Below are positions 12,240 through 27,100 of a stretch of 64,000 nt of DNA, piece by piece. The notes beneath the pieces were generated by a model. That model saw only the letters and a program-made list of their open reading frames with translations. It had not been told where the DNA came from and made no database searches. The position numbers and the translations under genes were made by a program. The DNA is taken from NCBI RefSeq assembly GCF_034140825.1, contig NC_089036.1:1197001-1261000 (forward strand), given 5' to 3'. The stretch comes from Oryza sativa Japonica Group (Eukaryota; Streptophyta; Magnoliopsida; Poales; Poaceae). Position 1 is the stretch's first letter; every line of letters begins with the position of its first letter.

Positions 12240-13440
12240 TTTTTCACATCTTTTCCGTTCCGTTACGTGGGCCGGGCCGGGCCTGGCCTTGAAAGGCTAT
12301 TCTCAAGCCCAAATGAAATAAATTATGGGCTCTTGTTCTTTTCCCTGTTACGACCGGGGCCGGGCCTTGAAGGGCTAGTCTCGAGTCCAAAACCAAGAAA
12401 TTATGTTTTTAAATTTTTTTTATAAAACAAAATCCGTTGTACAAAACCTTCATATCGAAATATCATCAGATAGTTGTGGTAGTTCTGAAAGTATTTCTCG
12501 ACCGTTGATTAAATTGGTATATATTGTTTAAAAAAAACTAGTATAAACTCCTCTTACATATCAAGAAAAACTAAGTAAATCAGGGATAACAATGGTACTG
12601 CATTGGTGTTATGTTAAATTGTATTTCTTTTTCCTCGTTGTGTAATTACAATAATGTGTTTTTCCTAGTTGTGCATACTGCATACTATATGTCGCGATAA
12701 CCTCTCCATCACCTTTGGTGCCTTGAGGCGGACTTCTGAATGTTCGGAATAGCGAATATGATATTCCAAATGTCATGGCCTTTTAAAAAGTGTCGCATTG
12801 GAAGTTTCATACTGGCATGGCTTTCTTCGGTGGCAAAGTTCGTGTCAACAGCTTGAGCTACGAAGCGGTGGCAATATATGGACGAATGGTTGATTACAGT
12901 TGAGTTACTCTTCGGTATTATCTTCTACTATGGTTTGATATTGGTTGCTAGTGGCGGTGCAAGTGACATAATCGATACAATGATCAATTGCTAAATTCAG
13001 AGATTATGGTGTCTAGCTTGAGAAAGGTAATAAGAAGTAAATACAACTGGTTAGTTGTTGGGGGAAACAATGGTTACATATTCTCATATACTATAGATAG
13101 AAGTTTAGCAATATGTGCTATCTCTATCTTTAAAGTGGTATTTTAGTATTTTTCTTGTTTTTAGCAAATTGTGATTTTATAGATCGCTGACGTTTATCCC
13201 ATAATATCAATAATAATTGGTTGTAACTTTTTGAAAGTAGAGGATGGAATGAATTGGTATGTTGAGTTTAGAGTTGTTTTTTTAATGGTAGATTGAGTTT
13301 AGAGTTGATTTTTTCTAATCTGTCTTTTTCCTACACAATCCATATTACTAAAAGAATTTCTAAACACATCATCATCATCATGATGTAATGAATGAAGAAT
13401 CTTTATTCATTCTCCCATTAAGCCACATATACTAATATAA
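12240..13440. other. Intergenic region, no gene seen
   Basis: The first ~150 bases are the promoter side of the dimethylase gene and carry two GGGCCGGGCC-like blocks (about 12270-12285 and 12358-12366). The rest is AT-rich with no exon signals or definable transposon ends. Confidence 0.45.
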
Positions 13441-13473
13441 GATGAGCCGTCGGATTTGAAAAGAACGGTTAGA

Positions 13474-15234
13474 AAACAAAGAGCATCTGGAGGTTCTCTC
13501 GCGCCGCTCTCACGCGGGCGGCTCGGGAGCGAAACCCTAGCCGCCCGTGCTGCCCCCTCCCAACGCCTCCAGCCACCTCGCTGCCGCCGGAGCCCGCTAC
13601 CGGAAATCGTGCGGCCGGCCGGGAAGGCGGCGGCAGGGAAAACGTGCCGGCGGCGGAGCACCCCCTCGGCGTGGGAGGCGGTACGACGCACGCACGGCGG
13701 AAGGCGGCGGACGGAGCGGCCGGCGGGGCGGATCCGGTCGCGCCGGACACGGATTCGGCCTCCCCGGTGGAGGATCTGGCCCCCTGCCGGCCAGATCGGG
13801 AGAGGGGTGGCGGCAGCGCGGCAAGACGGCGGGCGGCCTCGAGCTCGCGGCGACGGCGACGCGGCAAGTCGGCGGGCGGCCCGAGCTCGCGGCGACAGCG
13901 GCGCTGCAAGATGGTGGGCGGCCTCAAGCTCCCGACGACGGCGGCGCGGCAAGACGGCGGGCGACCTCGTGCTTGCGCGCGACGGCGGCGCGACCTCGAG
14001 CTCGCGGCAGCGGGGGCGCGACTCGGCGGAACAGCTCGCGGCGGCGGCGGCCGCGACGGCGCGGCAACGCGGCTCGGAGGAGCAACCCGGTCGGCACGCA
14101 GCGGAGGCTGACCGGCCAAACGGCTGTTGGTGACGGCGGCGACGGTCGTGCCCGCCGTGGTGCTCGTGGCAGTTTGCGGCGGTGTCGGCTAGCAACGGTG
14201 GTGTCGGGCTGGCTACTTGGTGGCAGAGGACGACGGCGCAGCGGTTTGCGGAGGCGGAGGCTGGCATCGGTAGCAGCGGTGACGGCGGCCGTGGCTGTGG
14301 ACGGTGGCGACGTCAGCGGATGCGGGTTGCTAGCGAGGTGGCTGGGCGTTCGGCAGCAGCGGCTGCGGTGGCGGTGACTGTGTCTGCGGTCACCGGAGGC
14401 ATGGCGGACTTGGATGGCTAGCCGAGGGCGTGGCAGACGGCTGCTTTTGGCCGGTGTGGCGTCGTTTGGTGGAGGGGTCGGAGACCGGCTTGGCGCAGAG
14501 AGGCGCAGCCGATGGCAGTGGAGGCCGGCTTGGCGCGAGAGGTGCGGCCGATGGAGGGAGGAGGAGGCCGGAATGGCGCGAGAGGCGCATCCGGTGGAGG
14601 AGGCCGGTTTGGCGCGAGTGGTGCGGCCGGCGGTGGAGGAGGCGACCTAGGTGTGAGGAGGAGCTGCCGGTGAGAGTGGCGCAGTCTTCGGCGCACGAAG
14701 GCTGGCCGGCGGGGGACGCCGGTGCAGGGGTTCCACATGTTGGCAGAGCTTGTGTGGTGGTGGAGCATCGATGTGTCAGCCGTGGATTCGCAGGGTGAGC
14801 GGCGGGTGAAAACCTAGTCTGGCCTCGGCCGGACCGACAACGATGGTTCATTCCCCCTCCTGAGGGCATTGTCGTGTTGTCTCACCCCTCAAGGGTGGTT
14901 GCCGGGCGAAAGCCCGGTCTTGGCTCCTTTGAGCTTCGACGGACGGCGCCAGCGGTTTTTCTATCGCTTCTCTTCTTAAAGACGTCGTTTTGGCATCCCC
15001 TAGGGGGGGCGATCTCGTCTGTGTCGCTTTGTTGGTCTAGTGGTGATCGGTCATGCTTAGCGGCGGCCGTTCCGGTGCTAGCCTTCTCCTGGACTTGTGT
15101 GTTGGCGATGTCGGTGTGTTGGTGGTGGTTTTTTTCCTTTTTTCTGGTTACGACCCTTTAGGGTTGTAATCTTATAATTTTTTCTTGCTTTATCAATAGA
15201 ACTTCGCACCGTCTCGTGTGAGTCGTTAAAAAAA
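13474..15234 (+). mobile_element. GC-rich poly(A)-tailed retroposon with 13-bp target duplication
   Basis: A 1.76-kb block is flanked by perfect 13-bp direct repeats AAGAACGGTTAGA (13461-13473 and 15235-15247). It ends in a poly(A) tail after TTTATCAATAGAACTTCGC, a typical plant LINE-like 3' end. This is the signature of target-primed reverse transcription. The first 1.3 kb is over 70% GC by eye. Its long open frames occur on both strands in several frames, which GC bias alone explains. I see no reverse transcriptase domain, so it is a 5'-truncated or non-autonomous element, or a retroposed transcript. The family is not identified. Confidence 0.8.
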
Positions 15235-15699
15235 AAGAACGGTTAGATGAATGTATAGAGAGAAGAGAAGGGGAAGAGTTAGGATTCAGGAGACTTCCAT
15301 CGGAAGGATCTAGAAAATGATATGGGAGTTTTATTAAAAAAAGATACTTCTATGCAGTAAAATGGGAAAAATGGGAATATTTGTGAAGCAAATACATGAA
15401 TGGACCTACAGCCCTACTGATGGACCTCTGTAGAGACTAGAAATGGACTTTCTATGTAAAATTTATTTATGCAATATTAGATCGGCTAAATTTTAACACT
15501 ATTATTACTAATGGCACATAATGGTGTTACACGTAGAAAAAGACAGGTCATCGTCGCGCGAATGCGCTACTTGATAGCTAGTACTAGTAGTGACTAGTGA
15601 GCAACCAAGTTACAGGCAGACAAACTGTGGGAGGCAAAAATATTCGAACTTCGAGTTTCGGTACCACATGACTCTCGAGGCCTTTGTCTCACCAACTAA

Positions 15700-15941
15700 G
15701 GCTGTGTTCGTTTGGACGTTTTCCAGCGCGCTACAGTGTTTTGCCCCCGCGCACGCTTTTCAAACTACTACACGGTGTACTTTTTTGCAAAAAGTTTCTA
15801 TACAAAAGTTGCTTAAAAAAATCAAATTAATCCATTTTTGAAAAAAAAATTAGCTAATACTTAATTAATCACGTGTTAATAAACCGTTCCGTTTTCCGTG
15901 TTACTGTAGTGCGCTGGGAAAACGTCCAAACGAACACAGCC
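15700..15941. mobile_element. Tourist/PIF-Harbinger-like MITE
   Basis: A 242-bp element with terminal inverted repeats GGCTGTGTTCGTTTGGACG at the left and the matching CGTCCAAACGAACACAGCC at the right. It is flanked by TAA (15697-15699 and 15942-15944). A 3-bp TAA/TTA target duplication is typical of PIF/Harbinger elements. Diverged relatives are seen at about 22316, 22700, 44877 and 49005. Confidence 0.85.
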
Positions 15942-15949
15942 TAAATCCA

Positions 15950-16830
15950 AAGTCAATGCCATATGGACCTATCAAGTACTATTTCTGCAATGCAGTCACC
16001 TAATCAAGCCCAATCACTAAAATCACTGTTGCAGCAGAGGCAAGACACACATGGCTGATGGCAATTCCCTCTCATCATCACAAAAAGCCAGATTTGGCGC
16101 GCTTAATGAGCTCCACTTGGGTGCCAAATCCCCATCAAGCAACACGGCCGCGTTGACTGACCTGACCTAACCTCCCCGCGCGGATCCCGTCACCCGCTCG
16201 GTGGCGCGAACCACACGCCGCTCCTGCGGATTTGGCGCGAAACGAGGCCGAAATTTTGTCCACGTGGCCAGCGGTGACCGCACCACCCCCCCCCTTTCCC
16301 GCGCCACGTCGCCCGCCAGAACGAGCGTGGACCAGGTCACGGACAGCGACGCACAACTCCCGGTCTACGTGGACCGCGCGTGAGATACTCAGATGGGAGG
16401 GGTCGTGGCGTTGGTGGACCGGGTGCATGGAAGTCGGGGGGGATGACGTGGGGTTGACCCCGCGATTTGTTCGCGCTACTCAGTGGCTGGGCTTCCCGCG
16501 ATTCAGCTTCAAAAGAGCGCACCACATGAGTCACCTAACAAAATGAAGACTCGGGTCACTTGTGTTGACATGGTAATGGTATGCCATATATATTTGCCAT
16601 GTCAGTGGCAATGATTGATGATCTGGTGGGCTATGTCTATAGAATTGGATTTCGATTATTATGTTACCGTCACATGTCACCATGTTGTGAGTAACTATCA
16701 TAAGTAACAAATACGATTATTAGTTATTTTAGTTTTAATTGACACACACACACATATATATTTATATATATATATATATATTATTTTCTTAAAATATACA
16801 AATAATATATAAATCCTATTTTTATCGTGA
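15950..16830. other. Intergenic region with GC-rich patch and microsatellite
   Basis: A GC-rich patch at 16130-16520 contains short open frames on both strands without exon signals or recognisable products. A compound (AC)n(AT)n microsatellite lies at about 16741-16782. No gene is supported. Confidence 0.45.
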
Positions 16831-16834
16831 AATC

Positions 16835-17480
16835 CGATAAAAAAACATTTACTCATTTAAGCACAATTTATTATCAAGATGTACGAGAAAAGAGTTGTGA
16901 ATCACGGCTGATCTAGCAATGCGTCTTTCTTGTCATCACCATAATTTTGTATGGAGGCATTACGCCGCGTACCGAACGCCCCTTCCAAACGATTTATAAC
17001 AACGACGAGAAAAATAATGTCGACTATCACTAACACCTAATGACATTCATTTAAAAAATACAACATAAGTGTACATTGGGTTCTTACCTTTTAGTGGGAG
17101 AAAATTTATTAGCACATTCAAGATGCACAAGAATAGAGCTATGAAACATGACTGACTTGGCAATACGTATTCCTCATCTTCACCATAATACCGTGTAGGC
17201 GCATTACGCTGCACACGCGTCACATCCTTACACATCCATATTACACATAAAAACGACACGTAAATAATATCCACCAACCTTACACCAATAGTACTATTAT
17301 TCATCCAAACAATATTGAATGTACAAAGGTTCCTCACGGGCAAAAATTTATCAGCGCATACAGGGTTACACGAGAATAGAGCCGTGAACCACGACCGACG
17401 TGGCAATGCGCATTCCCCGTCACCACCACAATCTCGTGTTCGTGTGGAGGCATTACGCCGCGCACGAGGCGCGCACGCCC
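16835..17480. repeat. Three diverged tandem copies of a ~243-bp module in the CDKA;2 promoter
   Basis: The same block recurs three times at regular spacing. The anchor phrases GTGAATCACGGC (16897), ATGAAACATGAC (17141) and GTGAACCACGAC (17383) are 244 and 242 bases apart. Each is followed by GGCAATGCG-like sequence and then GGCATTACGCCGC-like sequence. Preceding segments (AAAATTTATTAGCAC-like) also align. Divergence by eye is about 25%. The last copy ends about 160 bases before the CDKA;2 start codon. Confidence 0.85.
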
Positions 17481-17642
17481 CCGCCCATATGAATCGCGTA
17501 TATGAGGAGAGAGCGACAATGCCACAAGCCCAACCCAATTCATCCCCAAGTCCACCACCACACACACACACACACGCACACCACTCCTCTCCCCACAACC
17601 CATCCACTCCCACGCCGCCGCCGCCGCCCGGATCGCCGCGAG

Positions 17643-20767
<3,125 letters not shown>

Positions 20768-20769
20768 AT

Positions 20770-21478
20770 TATGCCTCATCTTGTCCATTTGTAAATTAAG
20801 ATTGCATTGTTTGCTCAGCCGAGTTCTTTTTTGGCTTTCCTTAATCTAAGTTGGTGTGCTCCTCCCCCAACTCTATTTTTGCCCTTTTGGTTGTGTAGAG
20901 ATGAGAACAGAAGGTACCTCCTGGCTATCCCTCTGTGTAATTCAAGCCAATTGAAAGATCCTTATTGCGGGAGCTCTACATTGCAATTTTGCTCTCTTGC
21001 CTATATCCAGTTCCAGGACTGCTGGGATTTTAAGCTGCCAATGTGGCATGGACTTCTCCAGTCATTCAACCAGTTAATTTAAACTCTTTTGCCAACATTT
21101 TCCAACTGATGTGACAATGTTTCCTTTATCTGCTGTAAGGATTTCGACACATCTTTAGTTAGTCACAGCCGTAACCAGTCAGTGGTAAGGCGAATACTGC
21201 AAATGATTGGGCCGAACATACTGATCATGTGCAAATGGAACACATCCACGTCTCCGTTCTTTTCTTCTTCTTTTTTTGCGAGGAGTCTACGTTCTTTTCT
21301 GAGAAATCCCTGCATCCACACTGGTCATACGAATCAAGCTGACAGCTTCGTCAACGAAGCACGTGTGCTATCATTCATATTATTTTCCAGTCTAACCTTC
21401 CAACGAATGAAAGAAGCTTCATTCATTGACGAAGCTGGACAAGTATGCATTCATTGACGAAGGCACGAAGCTGGACAA
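20770..21478. other. CDKA;2 3' UTR and downstream flank
   Basis: Non-coding. It includes the likely 3' UTR. A short imperfect tandem repeat at about 21425-21490 contains CATTCATTGACGAAG twice and TGGACAAGTATGC-like sequence twice. Confidence 0.45.
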
Positions 21479-21494
21479 AGTATGCAAGTAGAGC

Positions 21495-21609
21495 GAGAAA
21501 CACATAGGGTTATTTCGGCTAGCTCCACAAGGTGATAGACGATCTGGGTTCGAAACCTCATCTCTTCTAATTATTTGATATTAGTTTCTTCCATAATATT
21601 AGCTTTTTA
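21495..21609 (+). mobile_element. p-SINE1-like SINE
   Basis: About 115 bp with a tRNA-type B box (GGGTTCGAAACC) and the characteristic p-SINE1 3' part TCTTCTAATTATTTGATATT. It is flanked by 16-bp direct repeats AGTATGCAAG(T/C)AGAGC at 21479-21494 and 21610-21625, with one mismatch. The length is close to a full p-SINE1. Confidence 0.85.
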
Positions 21610-22315
21610 AGTATGCAAGCAGAGCAACGAGCCTACGAGAGGCAGAGTTAGCTAGTATCACTTGGAATAGGCTTCCAATTGCCATCATCTCAATCTTGGA
21701 ATTCAAGCTCATGGGAATGGACCATTGGAGACAGAAAGAAAATTTACTACTGCATTTGACCTCACACTTGTATGCTGCTATGGATTAATGGATGGGAGGA
21801 CCAATGGCAATGAATCTGTGTTGTATGCAAGCGATGGGCGATGTTCTTGTCCAGGCATTGCAGTAGAAATGCAAGAGCAAGATTCAACAGGAGTGAGTTA
21901 ATATGCAAGATTTAATGGTGTCCTCAAGAAGCAGCGAAAACAGTTGGACACTACTGTTGCAGGTGTAGCGCAGGGTAAAACATAAGTGAGGCACAGGTAC
22001 CGTGTGCAATGGCACTATGGCAGCAGTGTCACGAAAAGGACGAGACGGCGTTTGATCTGGATATTTCATAGGAATATTTAACCTTTTGCCACTTTTTCGG
22101 ACAGGTGAGCTGCAAAGGATTTACCACTTCGTGAGAGGAATTAAACTTGTTTGGTGTAAAGGATAATTGACAAAAAGACAATTTCATATATCAAACACAT
22201 ACTATCTTCTCTTGATCAATGTAGTAGTACAAAATAATAAAGGATAAAAAGACAAACAGCACAGTATCCTTGCATACGTATAGTTGAAAATCCTTTTGTC
22301 CGGGGATTTAGGTTC

Positions 22316-22520
22316 CCAACCCTTTTCACGTGCACGCTTTTCAAACTAATAAACGGTGTATTTTTTTACAAAAAGTTTCTATACGAAAGTTGCTTAAAAA
22401 ATCATATTGATCTATTTTTGAAAAAAATAGTTAATAGCTAATTAATCACGCATTAATAGACCACTTTGTTTTCCGTACGCACTATTCCAGTTGGAAACTC
22501 AGCCAGCCGAACACAACCAA
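22316..22520 (+). mobile_element. MITE, same superfamily as the 15700 element (diverged)
   Basis: The segment with CACGCTTTTCAAACTAATAA, the poly(T)-rich AAAAAGTTTCTATACG, and TTAATCACGCATTAATAGACC matches the interior of the 15700-15941 element. The right end reads CCGAACACAACC. Terminal repeats are degraded, so the ends are approximate. Confidence 0.6.
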
Positions 22521-22699
22521 TATTATACGCTAGGTTTGAGTACAGCATTCCTCGTCATTGATCTGTTGATTGAAAGATCTCACATGGAAAATTGGCTCTT
22601 CCGGTTTGAAGAAAAAGTAAAAGATTTGGATTTCTAAGGATTATTTCTACTAATATCATTTGTTCTGTAGGAATGAAGTATAAAAAAACAAAATGAATC

Positions 22700-22911
22700 T
22701 TTTTTTTCTATAAAGTTGTAAAGAGACACGAAAAACGGAGCAATAGATTAATGCGTGATTAATTAATTATTAGCTTAAAAAACTTCAAAAATGTATTAAT
22801 ATAATTTTTAAAGTAACTCTTCTATAGATTTTTTTTTTGCAAAACACGTAATGTTTAGAAGTTTGAAAAGTGTGCGCGCAGTAAATAAGAGAGTGAGGTT
22901 GGGGACTTGAA
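22700..22911 (-). mobile_element. MITE of the same family in inverse orientation
   Basis: On the minus strand it reads through TTTTCAAACTTCTAAACATT, a poly(A)/T stretch, and TTAATCACGCATTAATC, as in the neighbouring copy at 22316. The ends are approximate. Confidence 0.55.
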
Positions 22912-23057
22912 CTCAAGAACACAAATCTCTTGAAAAAAAATCCTTTGGATTGATACGTGCATACATTTCTAATCCTCTTTTTTTTTCTATTCATATGAAT
23001 TGAAATTCCTCTAAACCAAATAAACGCTAAATTTAGACTCACTCGATGATAAAAAAA

Positions 23058-23214
23058 GGGTAAATTGGAACCATGCCATTATAATTTTGCAAAGTTTAAG
23101 ATATACCATTGGTATCTCAATGACATGTAGGACCCACATGAGTCAATGATATGTGGGTCAGTATAGCATATCTCAAATTTTCTAAAATTATAATGGTATG
23201 GTTCCAATTTTCCC
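23058..23214. mobile_element. 157-bp MITE with 8-bp target duplication
   Basis: Terminal inverted repeats GGGTAAATTGGAACCATGCC at the left and GGTATGGTTCCAATTTTCCC at the right enclose a short spacer. TAAAAAAA flanks both sides, an 8-bp target duplication of the hAT type, though low-complexity bases weaken it. A half copy of the same terminal sequence lies at about 57849-57905. Confidence 0.75.
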
Positions 23215-23304
23215 TAAAAAAATTATGCTCGTTCCGTTCTACAGAGTAAAATATAACACCATACTTGGCTGCTGGGTTGGGTTGGAGTAGCTACGAATCC
23301 AGAC

Positions 23305-23727
23305 CACAGTAAAAAAACGGACCGGAGGTCGACCCGCTCTGGTCGTCGGTTCACCGGTTTACTGGTCGAACCGCCGGTTATTTATTTATTAATATTATAT
23401 TTAATTTGCATTATTTTAAATATAGTACCATCATAAATTGGTGAAAATATGCACGAAGAAACTAGTATATCTATTATTATATAATATGGTCACAATGTCA
23501 AAAAAAAATGTAGTATGATAACATAATAAATTCATAACGCATACGGCTATGACAAATTAAAAACCGGTTCAATTCTTAAAATAACCACTACCAATTCACT
23601 GGTTCCCATGAAAACGGCCCGGTTCATTTTTTTTTACTTGTTCGATTGAAAGGGCGGTCTTTTTGTTGAAACGAGCCTTTGGTTTTTTTCCGGTGCACCG
23701 CCGGTCCGGTCGGTTTTTTTTACTATG
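23305..23727. mobile_element. hAT-type non-autonomous element
   Basis: A 423-bp element flanked by perfect 8-bp direct repeats ATCCAGAC (23297-23304 and 23728-23735). The ends are inverted: left CACAGTAAAAAAACGGACCGG, right (read inward) CATAGTAAAAAAAACCGACC. An 8-bp duplication with CA-starting ends is typical of hAT transposons. No transposase is present. It ends about 380 bases before the PEX16 start codon, so it lies in that promoter region. Confidence 0.85.
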
Positions 23728-24108
23728 ATCCAGACAGGATATTTCCAATCGCTGACGAGGTGGGCCCCACCTGCCAGGGGAGCAACCAAAGCCGCCACGC
23801 GCCCACGCTGCCGCGACGGGGAGGCGGAGGAGAGCTCGCATCGCACCAAGTAGGAGTATATTACAACGACGGCTTCTACGAAGAAAACCAATCCTCCCCG
23901 ATAGCCGAAGCCGAAGCCGAAGCCGCCCTGCTCTGACACCTCGATTCACCCCGCCTCGCCGCCGGCCACCGCCGCCGCAGATCAGGCGGCTCCAGCGGGC
24001 GGTAGGGCTCCTCCTGTAGGAGGAGTTGGTGGGTACCGTCGCGTTCTTCTTTCCCCTAGCTAGGTCTCGCCAGAAGGAGGAGGAGGCGGTGGCTGCGGCG
24101 CGGTCGCC

Positions 24109-27100
24109 ATGGAGGCATACAAGCTCTGGGTGCGCAAGAACCGGGACCTCGTCCGCTCCCTCGAGTCGTTGGCCAATGTAAACCGTAACCTCTGATCCCC
24201 AATCGAATCGACTGTTTCCTTTTGTTTGGGGGGGGGGGGGGGGGGGTCTGGAGCTTCGGGAGTTCGTGATCCGTAGTTCGTTGTGTGGAGCTCGTCGATC
24301 CGGAGGGAGCTCTTGTTGGGGGTTTGTAGGGGGGGTGTGGGTTTTGGTTGGAATCGACTGAATTGGGGCGCCGTGGTGGCTGACTGGGAGTTGGAGCTGG
24401 GGCCAGCTGGGTTTTGGGCGAATTCGTGTGGTTTGTGCTGTCTCTTGTCGAGCACAACATGAGAGGGTTAATTCAACTTCGTTATTTTCCTGCAAATTTT
24501 CATCTTGATTCAATGATTCTATTCCAGTGTCATGGAATTTGGTTAGAGGGGTGCAGATTTATTGTAATAACATTACTTGAATCGTACCAGGATATCACTC
24601 ATCTGAAGTATTTTTATCAGGGGCTAACGTGGATACTTCCTGAGCGCTTTGCCAACTCTGAGATCGCACCAGAAGCAGGTTCGGTAAATGATCTTTTAGT
24701 AGAAGTAACATTTAGCATCACTACATCACTATTTGATATGCTTGCTGCTTTGTCTTGTGCTTCACCTTTGAGCCACACTAACGTGTTATATTTGCAAGCG
24801 CAAAACGCTATTTCCATATCATGTGTTATTCAGATGAAAAATAGGGTACAAGTATCTTGGCATGGTAACTGGTATTTTTGGATGCTAGAAAGTATAGTAT
24901 ATTGGAATAAATATTATCTAAGATGTAGACGTTGTATATCTAATGAGTTTTGAGATGATGGATACTCAAATGTCAGTTTGGGCGTTATGTTTTGACATGT
25001 GATGCACAGTGGCCATTACCACATGATGCATGTGACTGAATATTGATATGCCCATGGTTCCATCGCCAAGTACTGTTCTCTAGAATGATATCTAGTTACA
25101 CATAATTTTCCAACTTTGTATTGTGTCTGGGTGTTAGCATAACTGCTTCTTGTTTGTATGTTTGTGTAACCACTCTCCTAGGTCTTGGATAACACATGCC
25201 GTGAAGCTGGAAGAAATCATTAGCCTTTTGTGGATCAGGCAAAGATTGTGATCAATATCGTTGACACAAAAATACTCCATTATATGTTGCTTCTGACCAT
25301 CTTCTAGTCGTTGAACATTGTTAACTATTTAGTGCTAATACAATCACTGCTTACTAGATTTGGCCTTTTGTGTCATATAGAGGAAACAAACATGGTTCTT
25401 ACTATCATCTCGTTATTTATTTATGCAAATTATTAAGTATACGACCTTGTATTAAGTAAAAAAGCTGGACACCTGTTCCTTGTATACGGCCTTGTAGACA
25501 AATTCTTATAACAATAACACTGAAAAAACCTTGAGTTATACCGAAAGGATATGTAAGTGTTTTGCCGATACTATTATAATTTTCTTTGCATCACAAGGTG
25601 ACAGTCTTCAGCCACAAAATCTTGAGTATGTTCACATTCTGAAAAGATATGTAACTGTTTTGACGATACTATTCTCCGGCGAACTTGTATTGTTAAATGC
25701 ACTGGCAGTAAAACTATTCATTGCTAACTTAGGAATATGAGTACCTTCCAGTTTTGTTATTATTCCAAATCAAACCATTATAGGGCCTAGCTCTTTAATT
25801 TTGCTAAGGTTTTCCCAAGGATACTTTATGCTGTACGAAACAAATCAACACTTGTTCACTTTGCAAACACATGATAGATTGTTCTTGGGCACTGTTTTCT
25901 TCTCTTACTTAAATGATGTATTTTGAGTGTTACAGGCTTGATCATTTCACATTAAGACATCTTTTTTTTCCTGAACAGTATATGCATTTCTGGGTATCGT
26001 GAGTTCTGTCAATCAGCACATAATTGAAACGCCAACTGATGGTCAGACATTGGCCTCCAAAGAGCAATCTATCCCATGGTCCCTTGTTGTCTCAGTACTT
26101 AAGGATATTGAGGCAGTTGTTGAGGTGGCTGCCCAGCACTTTGTTGGAGATGATCGCAAATGGAGCTTTCTTGCTGTTACAGAAGCTGTGAAGTAAGATG
26201 ATAACTTACGTATCATTTTCTTGGTTGCATAACTCATAACTAGTCTGCGTTTCAGGCATTGCTCAGAAAAATGATAATGGTTGTGCAACATTTCAGAGCA
26301 GGTGTCAGGTTAGCTGCTTTCGGGGAGAGTGGCTACAAGATGCTCTTACAAGGAGGAGAGGTGGCAAATGAAGAGGAGATTAATATTCTTGATGAAAATT
26401 TTGGAGCCAAAAGTAATGGAGTACCAGTCATTTATCCGATGAATGGCCATTTCCAAAATGGTCATGGGGTTGCATCTAATGGTCTTGATGGAAAGGCTGG
26501 ATTTGTATCAAAGAGTCTGGAGGGAAGAGCTGTAGCTGCTCTTAACAAGTTTGGCCAGAATGCAAAGATGACGTCAGATCCCATGTGGATGAAGAAGGCT
26601 CTGCCTCCTCCTGATCCTCCTGGTAAAATAATGATTCCCTATTGGAGTGTCATGTGTCGTGATCTTTGCATCGTATTACCATTTGAATCATGTATCTCTA
26701 TGAGTCTATTCACACAGCGAGTTATTTGTTGTCTGCTGTGCAGCGATGGTGGTTGAGAAGCCAACTTTGGCAAGTATTTGGTCTGCTAAAGGAATTTCAG
26801 GGCGGTTATTTTTGTTAGGAGAAGTTGTCCACATATTCAGACCACTGCTATACGTACTTTTGATCAAAAAATTTGGAATCAAATCATGGACCCCATGGTT
26901 AGTGTCATTAGCTGTGGAGATCACAAGTCTTGGCATCCATTCACGTGCAACTGATCTTCATCAAAGAGGGGGAAAAGTTCATCAGCTCTCATCTGCTGAG
27001 AGGGACGAGGCAAGATTATTTTAGTTTTCTACCTTGTTCAATTTTGTTTGATCATTTTTTCTCTTCTTCTGAGTTATCTTTTTCTTCATTGGTTCAATTT

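Noticed and set aside
13407-14377. Several open frames of 216-286 codons on both strands in the GC-rich block
   Set aside because: They overlap each other on both strands, have Arg/Ala/Gly-rich low-complexity translations and lie inside the poly(A) retroposon. High GC explains the lack of stops.
21495-21609. Possible tRNA gene because of GGGTTCGAAACC
   Set aside because: No acceptor stem or anticodon arm can be drawn. The 3' sequence and 16-bp flanking repeats identify a p-SINE1-type SINE.
26256-26308. Reading straight through the PEX16 ALLR segment as one exon (adds KMIMVVQHFRAGV)
   Set aside because: The added residues match nothing in the family, and the upstream donor would be out of phase. 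A spliced-out segment fits better.
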